Of a stretch of DNA of 10,892 nucleotides, positions 1 to 7,907 are shown piece by piece. Where the stretch lies: contig JBNJGE010000118.1 in assembly GCA_051747505.1 (NCBI GenBank), positions 1 to 10,892 of the forward strand, given 5' to 3'. The notes beneath the pieces were generated by a model that had not been told where the DNA came from, ran no database searches, and worked only from the letters and a program-made list of their open reading frames with translations. A program made the position numbers and the translations under genes. How positions within the stretch are numbered: the stretch's first letter is position 1; each line of letters opens with the position of its first letter. The DNA is from Albimonas sp051747505. Lineage in GTDB: Bacteria; Pseudomonadota; Alphaproteobacteria; Rhodobacterales; Rhodobacteraceae.

Positions 1-492
1 GAGACCTTCCGCATCGGGAAGCTGGAGGCGAAGGTGATGCTCTCGGCCGGGCACACGCTGGGCTCGATCACCTATGTGGTCGGCGACGCGGCCTTCGTGC
101 ACGACACCTTCATGAACGCGGATGTGGGGACCTCGCGCGCCGATTTCCCGGGCGGGGACACGGAGACGCTGTGGAACTCGCTGCAGGCGATCCTCGCGCT
201 GCCCGACGACACGCGGCTGTTCGTGGGCCACGACTACGGCGCGGAGGGGCGCGAGGGGCCGGCCTGGGAGGCGACGGTGGCCGAGCACAAGGCCAAGAAC
301 CCGCACCTGGCCGGAAAGTCCAAGGAGGAGTTCATCGAGATCCGCGACAGGCGCGACGCGACGCTGGAGCTGCCCGACCGCATCCTGCACGCGCTGCAGG
401 TGAACCTGCGCGGCGGGCGGCTGCCGGAGCCCGAGGACGACGGGAACCGTTACTTCAAGATCCCGGCCAACCGTTTCCCGAAGAGGAGCTGA
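1..492 (+). CDS. MBL-fold hydrolase, persulfide dioxygenase (ETHE1)-like, 5' truncated
   Basis: The reading frame is open from base 1 and lacks its N-terminus, including the HxHxDH metal motif, which lies outside the window. The 163 visible residues contain the rest of a metallo-beta-lactamase site: His18 in the SAGHTLGS segment, Asp35 in FVHDTF and His77 in FVGHDYG. The GTSRADFPGGD segment (residues 43-53) and the IPANRF ending resemble ETHE1/Blh-type persulfide dioxygenases, which oxidise glutathione persulfide to sulfite with a mononuclear iron. The next gene, 3 bases downstream, is a rhodanese, a usual partner that handles the same sulfane sulfur. The family assignment is firm. Dioxygenase rather than another glyoxalase-II-like activity is inferred from these motifs and the neighbour. 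The GC-rich composition is like that of the surrounding genes. Confidence 0.85.
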   Translation, partial: ETFRIGKLEAKVMLSAGHTLGSITYVVGDAAFVHDTFMNADVGTSRADFPGGDTETLWNSLQAILALPDDTRLFVGHDYGAEGREGPAWEATVAEHKAKNPHLAGKSKEEFIEIRDRRDATLELPDRILHALQVNLRGGRLPEPEDDGNRYFKIPANRFPKRS

Positions 493-495
493 GAG

Positions 496-873
496 ATGCG
501 CGAGGAGCAGAAGGACGGCGGCGTCCTGGAGCACTGGACGCCGCAGGAGGTGCATGACGCCCTGCAGCGCCACGAGATCGTGCTGATCGACGTGCGCACG
601 CCGCAGGAATACATGTTCGAGCACATCGAGGGCGCGATGCTGATGCCCATGGCCTACTTCAGCCCGGAGCATCTGCCCACGGGCGGGGACAAGAAGGTGG
701 TGCTGCACTGCGGCTCGGGCGCGCGCTCGGGCAAGTGCGGGGGGAGCTGCCTGGCCGCCGGGCGCGAGCGGGTCGCGCATATGGAGGGGGGCTTCGCCGC
801 CTGGAAGCAGGCGAAGCTGCCTTACATCGGCACCGAGATGTCCAGCGGAGCGCCCAAGCGCATGGGCGGCTGA
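496..873 (+). CDS. Single-domain rhodanese (sulfurtransferase)
   Basis: This is a 125-residue cytoplasmic rhodanese-fold protein, a normal length for a single-domain form. It shows the LIDVRTPQEY segment (residues 30-39), the EHIEGA helix-strand turn and the active-site loop HCGSGARS (71-78). Cys72 is the expected persulfide-carrying nucleophile. The C-terminal HMEGGFAAWK (95-104) is the standard closing motif. Two further cysteines, Cys81 and Cys85, lie just after the active loop. The family moves sulfane sulfur between thiosulfate or persulfides and acceptors. The gene starts 3 bases after the MBL-fold gene stop, with an AAGAGGAG ribosome site inside that gene's end, so the two are cotranscribed and probably act on the same persulfide pool. 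A strong hairpin terminator follows. Confidence 0.92.
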   Translation: MREEQKDGGVLEHWTPQEVHDALQRHEIVLIDVRTPQEYMFEHIEGAMLMPMAYFSPEHLPTGGDKKVVLHCGSGARSGKCGGSCLAAGRERVAHMEGGFAAWKQAKLPYIGTEMSSGAPKRMGG

Positions 874-899
874 GGGCGCCTTTCGCGAGAGCATGACGG

Positions 900-931
900 G
901 GGCCGTCCGCGGGTGCGCGGGCGGCCCTTTT
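900..931 (+). terminator. Rho-independent terminator after the MBL-rhodanese operon
   Basis: A 12-bp stem (900-911 with 916-927, one G-T wobble at 906/921) closes a GGTG loop and is followed directly by TTTT at 928-931. It lies 26 bases past the rhodanese stop codon. It should end the MBL-rhodanese transcript and insulate the SpoIIAA-like gene downstream. Confidence 0.85.
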
Positions 932-1065
932 CGTGTCCGGCCGGGGCGGCCCTCGCGGCGCGGGGCGCGCGCCGCCTCGCCCCGCCCGGCCGTCCCCGTC
1001 CCGGCGGGCGAACCCGGGGCGGGGGGCGTGCGTTGTCGGGGCGGATGGCCGGAGGCCGTGGCGAG

Positions 1066-1071
1066 AGGAGG
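1066..1071 (+). promoter_or_regulatory. Ribosome binding site deciding the SpoIIAA-like start
   Basis: A perfect AGGAGG ends 6 bases before the ATG at 1078. It favours this start over in-frame upstream ATGs at 913 and 1045, which would add an Arg/Gly/Pro-rich extension unlike the family. Confidence 0.8.
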
Positions 1072-1077
1072 CGAGAG

Positions 1078-1434
1078 ATGATCCGGGCCGGGAAGCCGAA
1101 CGAAAACGGCGTGCTGCCGGTGGTGATCGACGGCGCGCTGAGCCGGGACGACTACGTGGAGGCGCTGGACAAGCTCGCCGCCCATGCGCGCGAGCGGGAC
1201 GATCTGCGGCTGCTGATCCGCGTCAACGAGATCGCGGGGGTGGAGCCCGCCGCGCTGTGGGAGGACCTGAAGTTCGACCTCGAGCACGCCGACCGCTTCG
1301 TGAAGGTCGCCGTGGTCGCGGACGCGGCGGCGGTGGAATGGGGCGTTAAGCTGTCCGATCCCTTTTTCAGCGCGGAGATGAAGACCTTCGCGCCGGAGGA
1401 GGAGGCGCAGGCCGAAGCCTGGGCGAACGCGTGA
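1078..1434 (+). CDS. SpoIIAA-like (STAS-fold) protein
   Basis: This 118-residue soluble protein resembles the SpoIIAA-like family (PF11964), a STAS/CRAL-TRIO-type fold. It has a short first strand region (VLPVVIDGALSRDDY), a helix, the central strand LRLLIRVNEIAGV (43-55), the WEDLKFDLEHADRF helix (61-74), the strand KVAVVAD (76-82) and the closing EMKTFAPEEEAQAEAW segment (100-115). This order is typical of the family, whose members are short single-domain proteins. The molecular function is not established; members are often called anti-sigma-antagonist-like without proof. It stands alone between a terminator upstream and a 200-base gap downstream, so context gives no partner. Start chosen from the AGGAGG at 1066-1071. 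No signal peptide or membrane segment is seen. Confidence 0.8.
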   Translation: MIRAGKPNENGVLPVVIDGALSRDDYVEALDKLAAHARERDDLRLLIRVNEIAGVEPAALWEDLKFDLEHADRFVKVAVVADAAAVEWGVKLSDPFFSAEMKTFAPEEEAQAEAWANA

Positions 1435-1439
1435 AGGCG

Positions 1440-1457
1440 CGCGGCGAGGCCGCCGCG
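1440..1457 (+). terminator. GC-rich hairpin just after the SpoIIAA-like gene
   Basis: A perfect 7-bp stem (1440-1446 with 1451-1457) with an AGGC loop starts 6 bases after the stop codon. No T-tract follows (TGATTAACG), so it may be only a 3'-end stabiliser or a weak terminator. Confidence 0.35.
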
Positions 1458-1625
1458 TGATTAACGCAGGATTTACAACGGATGCCTTTGCGTAAGCCGC
1501 GCATGTTTATTTGTGCAGCGCGAATCTCTACTGTCGTGTGATAGGGTCGTCTCGATCCACTCAAGACGAGTCCGGGCGGCCTGCACCCGGCGCCTTCGGT
1601 GGCGTCACCCGCAACGCGACGGCAA
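1458..1625 (+). promoter_or_regulatory. AT-richer gap upstream of the DUF1326 gene, probable promoter region
   Basis: Bases 1458-1560 are clearly less GC-rich than the flanking genes, as expected for the promoter of the DUF1326-DUF2182 pair. I could not place a convincing -35/-10 pair: TTTACA at 1473-1478 has no good -10 at normal spacing. No SigF-type GTAACC-N16-CGAA element was found here. No RNA gene is apparent. Confidence 0.35.
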
Positions 1626-1637
1626 GGGAGGCGTGTC

Positions 1638-2294
1638 ATGACACCCTGGGAGATTCACGGCCGCGAGATGGTCAGCTGCAACTGCGCCTATGGCTGTCCC
1701 TGCCAGTTCAACGCCCCGCCCACCGACGGGACCTGCGAGGCCGCCGTCGCCTACATCATCGACCGCGGTCATCATGGCGAGACGGACCTGTCGGGGATGC
1801 GGTGCGGGCTGATTGCCAAGTGGCCCGGCGCGATTCACGAGGGCGACGGGGTCATGCAGATGCTGGTGGACTCGCGGGCGAGCCCTGCGCAGCAGGAGGC
1901 GATGCTGAAGCTGATGTCGGGCGAGGACTCCGAGGAGATGGCCACCATGTGGTGGATCTTCTCGGCCATGGCGCCGACCAAGCTGGCGCCTGTGCGCGCC
2001 CCGCTCGACGTGGAGATCGACGTGGCCGCGCGCCGGGGGCGGGCGGTGGCCGAGGGCTTCTACGAGGTCACGGGGGAGCCGATCCGGAACCCCGTGACCG
2101 GCGCCGAGCACCGGGCGCGCATCGATCTGCCGTACGGGTTCGAGTACCGGCTGGCGGAGATGGGCAGCACCAACGCCGTGACCCATGGCGAGCTGAAGCT
2201 GGAGAAGAACCGGGACTCCTACGGCCAGTTCGCGGAGCTGCATCTGGGCCCGTCGGGCGTCATCGCCGCCCCGGCGGGCGTCGCGGCGGCCTGA
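1638..2294 (+). CDS. DUF1326 domain-containing protein
   Basis: This 218-residue protein matches the DUF1326 family (PF06577, COG5588). The N-terminus carries the family hallmark: WEIHGREMVSCNCAYGCPCQF places Cys14, Cys16, Cys20 and Cys22 in a CxC-x3-CxC cluster, with further cysteines at 33 and 56. No signal peptide is seen, so it is probably cytoplasmic. The biochemical role is unknown. The tight cysteine cluster suggests metal binding or redox chemistry, which is an inference. The start at 1638 is chosen because AAGGGAGG lies at 1624-1631; an upstream in-frame ATG at 1599 would add non-family residues. The stop is 1 base before the DUF2182 gene, so the two are translationally coupled. DUF1326 and DUF2182 genes are known to occur side by side, which supports a joint function. 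Confidence 0.88.
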   Translation: MTPWEIHGREMVSCNCAYGCPCQFNAPPTDGTCEAAVAYIIDRGHHGETDLSGMRCGLIAKWPGAIHEGDGVMQMLVDSRASPAQQEAMLKLMSGEDSEEMATMWWIFSAMAPTKLAPVRAPLDVEIDVAARRGRAVAEGFYEVTGEPIRNPVTGAEHRARIDLPYGFEYRLAEMGSTNAVTHGELKLEKNRDSYGQFAELHLGPSGVIAAPAGVAAA

Positions 2295-2295
2295 G

Positions 2296-3132
2296 ATGGC
2301 CGGGGCGGCGGCCCCGGAGGGGCGGCGGCGGGGCGGGGCGCTGGAGGCGGCGCTGCGGCGCGACCGGCTGATCCTTGTCGCCGGGGTCTTCGCGCTGGCG
2401 GGGATGGCGGCGCTCTACACCCTGTCCGGCGTGGGCATGAAGATGTCGGCGCTGGAGATGACCTCCATGGCCGGGCGGCCGATGGGCGCGGCGATGATGG
2501 CGCCGGTGGACTGGACGCCGGGCTATGCGGCGCTCGTCTTCCTGATGTGGTGGGTGATGATGACCGCCATGATGCTGCCCTCGGCCGCGCCGGTGATCCT
2601 GCTGCACGCCGCGCTCCTGCGCCGGTCGGAGGGGGAGGCGCGGGTCGCGGCGCGCTCGGCGGTGTTCGCGGGGGGCTATCTGGCGGCCTGGGCGGGGTTC
2701 AGCCTGGCGGCGGCCTCGGCGCAATGGGCGCTGGAGCTGCGCGGGCTGGTCTCGCCGTCGATGATGGCGGCGACGGCGCAGGGGCTTTCGGGGCTGCTGC
2801 TGCTGGCGGCCGGGATCTGGCAGGTCACGCCGATGAAGGACGCCTGCCTGTCGGTCTGCCGCAGCCCCGCGCAGGTGCTGGCGGAGCGGCGCCGGCCCGG
2901 GGCGGGGGGCGCCTTTCGCATGGGGCTGGAGCACGGGGCCTATTGCGTCGGCTGCTGCTGGGCGCTGATGGCGCTGCTGTTCGTGGGCGGGGTGATGAAC
3001 CTGTGGTGGATCGTCGGGCTGGCGGCCTATGCCGCGCTGGAGAAGCTGGGCGTGATCGGCGAGCTGGGCGGGCGGGCCGTCGGCCTCGTCCTGATCGCCT
3101 GGGGGGCGGGGCTGCTGGTGACGGCGGGGTGA
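2296..3132 (+). CDS. DUF2182 integral membrane protein, predicted metal-binding
   Basis: This 278-residue polytopic membrane protein matches DUF2182 (PF09948, COG5486, annotated as predicted metal-binding). About six membrane segments can be seen, near 25-44, 77-105, 118-143, 158-176, 219-240 and 256-277. A Met-rich loop between the first two contains Met48, 50, 55, 58, 63, 67 and 68. The signature segments are MMLPSAAPVILLHA (92-105), TPMKDACLSVCRSP (178-191) and GLEHGAYCVGCCW (210-222). The Met and Cys clusters would suit a soft metal such as Cu(I), but no transport or enzyme activity is proven for the family. The ATG follows the DUF1326 stop after a single base, without a strong separate ribosome site, which implies coupled translation. 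The basic N-terminal tail (residues 1-23) is probably cytoplasmic. Confidence 0.88.
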   Translation: MAGAAAPEGRRRGGALEAALRRDRLILVAGVFALAGMAALYTLSGVGMKMSALEMTSMAGRPMGAAMMAPVDWTPGYAALVFLMWWVMMTAMMLPSAAPVILLHAALLRRSEGEARVAARSAVFAGGYLAAWAGFSLAAASAQWALELRGLVSPSMMAATAQGLSGLLLLAAGIWQVTPMKDACLSVCRSPAQVLAERRRPGAGGAFRMGLEHGAYCVGCCWALMALLFVGGVMNLWWIVGLAAYAALEKLGVIGELGGRAVGLVLIAWGAGLLVTAG

Positions 3133-3137
3133 GGGGT

Positions 3138-3160
3138 CGGGCCGCCGTCTCCGCGGCCCG
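3138..3160 (+). terminator. Hairpin after the DUF2182 gene
   Basis: An 8-bp GC stem (3138-3145 with 3153-3160) around a 7-base loop begins 6 bases after the stop codon. There is no T-tract, so intrinsic termination is uncertain; it may protect the 3' end. The remainder of the gap to guaB (3161-3233) has a less GC-rich patch near 3180 but no promoter I can define. Confidence 0.35.
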
Positions 3161-3245
3161 GGGCGCGGCCAATGCGCCGCTTTCCTTTCCGCCGCGGCCG
3201 TGACAAAGGGGAGCGCCAACCGAAACCCGTGACGGGAGGCTCCCC

Positions 3246-4700
<1,455 letters not shown>

Positions 4701-4764
4701 ACCGGGCGGAATCTCCGGTCGGAAGCGGGGCCGGGCGGGCGTTCGTCCGGGAAGGCGGGGCTGC

Positions 4765-4790
4765 GGGGCCGCCGCGGCGGCTCTCTTGTT
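4765..4790 (+). terminator. Possible guaB terminator
   Basis: The palindrome GCCGCCGCGGCGGC (4768-4781) can fold into a 5-bp stem with a CGCG loop, extended by G-T and G-C pairs to 4765/4784. It is followed by the pyrimidine-rich CTCTTGTT. It lies about 65 bases past the guaB stop. The T-tract is imperfect, and the segment overlaps the next inverted repeat. Confidence 0.4.
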
Positions 4791-4804
4791 GCATCGCAGC
4801 AAGA
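4784..4804. promoter_or_regulatory. Inverted repeat upstream of sulP, candidate operator
   Basis: TCTTGTTGC-ATC-GCAGCAAGA is a 9-base inverted repeat (one T/G mismatch, at 4789/4799) with a 3-base centre, about 90 bases before the SulP start. Its core TGC-N3-GCA resembles sites described for the polyhydroxyalkanoate regulator PhaR in alphaproteobacteria. It could equally be an RNA hairpin at the end of the guaB transcript. The rest of 4701-4895 shows no gene. Confidence 0.35.
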
Positions 4805-4895
4805 AATGGGTCATGAGCGCGCCTCCCCTGCGAGGCCGCCCAGCGGCTTCCGCCTCCCGCCCCGTTCCGTTCCCCGACAGCGCCGGACCCGCCCC

Positions 4896-6380
4896 ATGCA
4901 TGATCTGAAGGCCTATCGCGACCAGTGGACCGGCAATGTCCGCAACGACCTGCTGGCGGGCCTTGTCGTGGCGCTCGCCCTCATTCCCGAGGCGATCGCG
5001 TTCTCGATCATCGCGGGCGTGGATCCGAAGGTGGGGCTCTACGCCTCCTTCTCGATCGCGGTGATCACCGCCATCGCCGGCGGGCGGCCGGGGATGATCT
5101 CGGCCGCCACGGCGGCGACGGCGGTGCTGATGATCAGTCTCGTGCGCGATCACGGGCTGGAATACCTGCTTGCGGCGACGGTGCTGGCGGGCGTGCTGCA
5201 GCTGGGGGCGGGCTTCCTGCGCCTGGGCGGCCTCATGCGCTTCGTGAGCCGGTCGGTGATGACGGGCTTCGTCAACGCGCTGGCGATCCTGATCTTCATG
5301 GCCCAGATCCCGGAGCTGACGGGGGTGGGCTGGGCGACCTACGCCATGGTCGCGGCGGGGCTGGCGATCATCTATCTCCTGCCGCGCGCCACGAGGGCGA
5401 TCCCCTCGCCGCTGGTCTGCATCGTCGCGCTGACGGCCGTCGCCATGACGCTGGACCTCGACCTGCGCACGGTCAGCGACATGGGCGAGCTGCCCTCCAC
5501 CTTGCCGGTGTTCCTGCTGCCCGACGTGCCGCTCGAGCTCGAGACGCTGCTCATCATCCTGCCCTACTCGGCCGCGGTGGCGGTGGTGGGCCTGCTGGAG
5601 TCGCTGATGACCGCCAGCATCGTGGACGACCTGACCGACACGCCCTCGGACAAGAACCGCGAATGCGTGGGCCAGGGCCTCGCCAACGTCGCCACCGGCT
5701 TCATCGGGGGCATGGCCGGCTGCGCGATGATCGGGCAGTCGATGATCAACGTGAAGTCGGGCGGGCGGGGGCGCCTGTCGACCTTCGCCTCGGGCGCGTT
5801 CCTGCTGTTCATGATCGTCGTCCTGGGGGACTGGGTGGGGGCGATCCCGATGGCGGCGCTGGTCGCCATCATGATCATGGTCTCGCTGGGCACCTTCTCC
5901 TGGTCCTCGATCCGGGACCTGCGGCGGCATCCGCGCAGCTCCTCGGCGGTGATGTTCGCCACGGTGATCGTGGTGGTCTGGACCCACAACCTCGCCATCG
6001 GCGTGCTGGTGGGCGTGCTGCTCTCGGGCATCTTCTTCGCGGCCAAGATCGCGCAGATCTTCCGCGTGACCTCCGCCATCTCCGAGGACGGCCGCCACCG
6101 GACCTACCGGGTGGAGGGGCAGGTGTTCTTCGCCTCCGCCGACCGTTTCTCGGCCGCCTTCGACTTCCGCGAGGCGCTGGAGAAGGTCACCATCGACGTC
6201 AGCCAGGCCCATATCTGGGACATCTCGGCGGTGGCGGCGCTGGACACTGTCGTGCTCAAGTTCCGGCGCGAGGGCGCCGAGGTCGAGCTCCTGGGCCTCA
6301 ACAAGGCCAGCGAGACGATCGTGGACCGCCTCGCCATTCACGACGAGCCCGGGGCGCTCGACCGCCTGATGGGGCACTGA
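4896..6380 (+). CDS. SulP-family anion transporter with C-terminal STAS domain
   Basis: This 494-residue inner-membrane protein belongs to the SulP (SLC26) family of sulfate, bicarbonate or dicarboxylate transporters. The family opening is clear: RNDLLAGLVVALALIPEAIAFS (16-37) followed by GVDPKVGLYASF. The conserved LLESLMTASI (233-242) and NRECVGQGLANVATGFIGGM (254-273) segments are present, and about ten or more hydrophobic segments reach to residue 385. A cytoplasmic STAS domain spans about 403-490 and includes VTIDVSQAHIWDISAVAALD. The substrate cannot be told from the sequence. I start at 4896 because the family similarity begins there; the open frame extends to an ATG at 4806, but those 30 residues are Arg/Pro-rich and unlike SulP. 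No strong ribosome site precedes 4896. A universal stress protein gene follows within 13 bases. Confidence 0.93.
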   Translation: MHDLKAYRDQWTGNVRNDLLAGLVVALALIPEAIAFSIIAGVDPKVGLYASFSIAVITAIAGGRPGMISAATAATAVLMISLVRDHGLEYLLAATVLAGVLQLGAGFLRLGGLMRFVSRSVMTGFVNALAILIFMAQIPELTGVGWATYAMVAAGLAIIYLLPRATRAIPSPLVCIVALTAVAMTLDLDLRTVSDMGELPSTLPVFLLPDVPLELETLLIILPYSAAVAVVGLLESLMTASIVDDLTDTPSDKNRECVGQGLANVATGFIGGMAGCAMIGQSMINVKSGGRGRLSTFASGAFLLFMIVVLGDWVGAIPMAALVAIMIMVSLGTFSWSSIRDLRRHPRSSSAVMFATVIVVVWTHNLAIGVLVGVLLSGIFFAAKIAQIFRVTSAISEDGRHRTYRVEGQVFFASADRFSAAFDFREALEKVTIDVSQAHIWDISAVAALDTVVLKFRREGAEVELLGLNKASETIVDRLAIHDEPGALDRLMGH

Positions 6381-6386
6381 GGGAGG
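6381..6386 (+). promoter_or_regulatory. Ribosome binding site deciding the USP start
   Basis: GGGAGG directly abuts an ATG at 6387 (no spacer) but stands 6 bases before the ATG at 6393. The second ATG is therefore the likelier start, removing two residues. Confidence 0.7.
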
Positions 6387-6392
6387 ATGACG

Positions 6393-7247
6393 ATGACGAA
6401 GCTCATCGCGCTGGTCGACGGCTCCATCTATTCGCGCAGCGTGTGCGACCACGCCGCCTGGGCCGCGGGGCGGCTGGGCGCGGAGGTGGAGATCATGCAC
6501 GTGATCGGGCGCCGGCAGACGGGCTCGGCGCCGGCCGACCTGAGCGGCTCCATCGGCCTCGGGGCGCGCTCGGCGCTGCTGGAGGAGCTGGCGGAGCTGG
6601 ACGCCCGGACCTCGCGGCTCGCCCAGGCGCGCGGGCGGGCGATTCTGGAGGACGGCGAGGCGATCCTGCGGGAGGCGGGGCTGGAGCGGGTCTCCACCCG
6701 GCTGCGCATCGGGGACCTGCTGGAGGAGGTGGCCGAGCGGGAGGCGGGCGCCGACATGCTGCTCATCGGCAAGCGGGGCGAGGCCGCCGACTTCGCCTCC
6801 GGCCATCTCGGCTCGAACCTGGAGCGGATCGTGCGCGCCGCGGATCTGCCGGTGCTGCTGGTCGCGCGCGAGTTCAGGCCCGTCGAGCGGGTCCTGATCG
6901 CCTATGACGGCGGGGCGAGCAGCCTGCGCGCGGTGGACCATGTCGCGCGGAGCCCGCTGTTCCGGGGCCTGCCGGTGAAGCTTCTGATGGCCTCTGAGAA
7001 CACGCCGGAGGCGCGGCGCAAGCTGGACGGCGCCGCGGCGATCCTGGAGGGCGGCGGGCTGGAGGTGGAGCGCGAAGCCCGCCCGGGGCAGGCCGAGACG
7101 GTGATCGCCGAGGCGGTGGAGACGGAGGGGATCGGGCTGCTGGTCATGGGCGCCTACGGACACTCCCGCATCCGCAGCCTCGTGGTGGGCTCGACGACGA
7201 CCGAGATGGTCCGCAGGTGCCGGATCCCGGTCCTGCTGTTCCGGTAG
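6393..7247 (+). CDS. Universal stress protein with two tandem UspA domains
   Basis: This 284-residue cytoplasmic protein is made of two UspA-like domains. Domain 1 (about 1-158) opens with KLIALVDGSIYSR and ends with a nucleotide-loop variant GKRG-x10-GS followed by NLERIVRAADLPVLLV. Domain 2 (about 165-284) opens with RVLIAYDGG and carries the canonical ATP-type loop GAYG-x9-GS (GAYGHSRIRSLVVGS), ending IPVLLF. The GKRGEAADFASGHLGSN loop is one residue longer than the G-x2-G-x9-G rule, so domain 1 may bind nucleotide differently. USPs typically modulate stress survival or partner proteins. The gene follows the SulP stop by 12 bases and is almost surely cotranscribed with it, which suggests that it senses or modulates anion transport; that link is inference. 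Confidence 0.95.
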   Translation: MTKLIALVDGSIYSRSVCDHAAWAAGRLGAEVEIMHVIGRRQTGSAPADLSGSIGLGARSALLEELAELDARTSRLAQARGRAILEDGEAILREAGLERVSTRLRIGDLLEEVAEREAGADMLLIGKRGEAADFASGHLGSNLERIVRAADLPVLLVAREFRPVERVLIAYDGGASSLRAVDHVARSPLFRGLPVKLLMASENTPEARRKLDGAAAILEGGGLEVEREARPGQAETVIAEAVETEGIGLLVMGAYGHSRIRSLVVGSTTTEMVRRCRIPVLLFR

Positions 7248-7271
7248 GCCCGGGCGGAGGCGTTCGCCCCC

Positions 7272-7907
7272 TCACGGGACGCCCGCCGCCCCGGGCGCGG
7301 CGCCCGCGCCGACCTGCGCCCCGCGGCGCAGGCCGACCGCGCGGGAGAGCGCGGCGTCGGCGGAGACCGCGCCCGCGCCCTTGACGACCAGCACGCAGAG
7401 CAGGAAGCCCCAGAGCAGCCTCTGGTCGAGGATGGCGGCGCCGGGCTGGCGGTCGAACAGCGCGCCGATGGTTGCGGCGTCGGCGCCGTGGAAGGCGACG
7501 TCCACCCAGCTCTGCACCGCAACGAAGACGATCATCCCCAGCGCGGCGAGGCGGGTGAAGAGGCCGATGACAATGAGCGCGGGCAGGACGAACTCCGCCC
7601 AGGTTCCGGCCGCCACGATCAGCCCCCAGGGCAGGATGGGGATGGCGGAGGCGTCGTAGCCGTAAGCCTCCATCACCGAGGGCAGGATCTGGATATAGGC
7701 GCCGTCGGTCAGGGCGAAGACGCCCAGAAGGCCGTCGCCGATCTTGGTCAGCGCGCTGTTCCAGTAGTAGCCCAGCAGCACGGCGGCGAAGACTAGGCGG
7801 GCGGCGAGGCCGAGAAACCAGCCGTCGAGCGCGCGTTCGAGCGATCCGAAAAGGCGGGCGTGCAGCCGCGCCGCCCGGGCGGCGGCGTCATGGGCGGGTC
7901 GGGTCAT
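7272..7907 (-). CDS. DoxX-family membrane protein of the bufferin operon
   Basis: This 211-residue membrane protein has a DoxX-type core. Hydrophobic segments lie near 33-50, 92-117, 119-136 and 163-178, with the family-typical RLVFAAVLLGYYWNSALTKIGDG (38-60) and WAEFVLPALIVIGLFTRLAALG (103-124). The hydrophilic N-terminus (1-28) and the Ala/Gly-rich tail (180-211) are outside the core. DoxX proteins are often linked to redox or sulfur metabolism, and one closes the bufferin/gig operons in Caulobacter and Cupriavidus (BufD/GigT position); its exact role there is unclear. The start at 7907 overlaps the end of bufC by 20 bases, and GAGGGAGA lies just upstream on the minus strand, so translation is coupled. 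It is the last gene of the operon and converges with the USP gene 24 bases away; I see no clear T-tract terminator there. Confidence 0.88.
   Translation of the reverse strand: MTRPAHDAAARAARLHARLFGSLERALDGWFLGLAARLVFAAVLLGYYWNSALTKIGDGLLGVFALTDGAYIQILPSVMEAYGYDASAIPILPWGLIVAAGTWAEFVLPALIVIGLFTRLAALGMIVFVAVQSWVDVAFHGADAATIGALFDRQPGAAILDQRLLWGFLLCVLVVKGAGAVSADAALSRAVGLRRGAQVGAGAAPGAAGVP

Noticed and set aside
1473..1501. Sigma-70-type promoter with TTTACA as -35 upstream of the DUF1326 gene
   Set aside because: At 16-18 bases spacing the -10 position is GC-rich (GCCGCG), so no specific promoter was called.
2260..3219. A 319-codon minus-strand open frame opposite the DUF2182 gene
   Set aside because: The product is mainly Arg/Pro/His-rich repeats from antisense reading; the plus strand encodes a clear membrane protein.
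4806..4895. N-terminal 30-residue extension of the SulP protein
   Set aside because: The residues are Arg/Pro-rich and do not resemble the family, whose similarity begins just after the ATG at 4896.
4925..6907. A 660-codon open frame on the plus strand overlapping sulP and usp
   Set aside because: It is an out-of-frame shadow of the SulP gene with Gly/Arg/Ala-rich low-complexity translation and no recognisable motif.
7248..7300. Bidirectional terminator between the convergent usp and doxX genes
   Set aside because: GC-rich partial complementarity exists (GCCCGGGCGG with a bulged partner inside doxX), but there is no clean stem with a T-tract on either strand.
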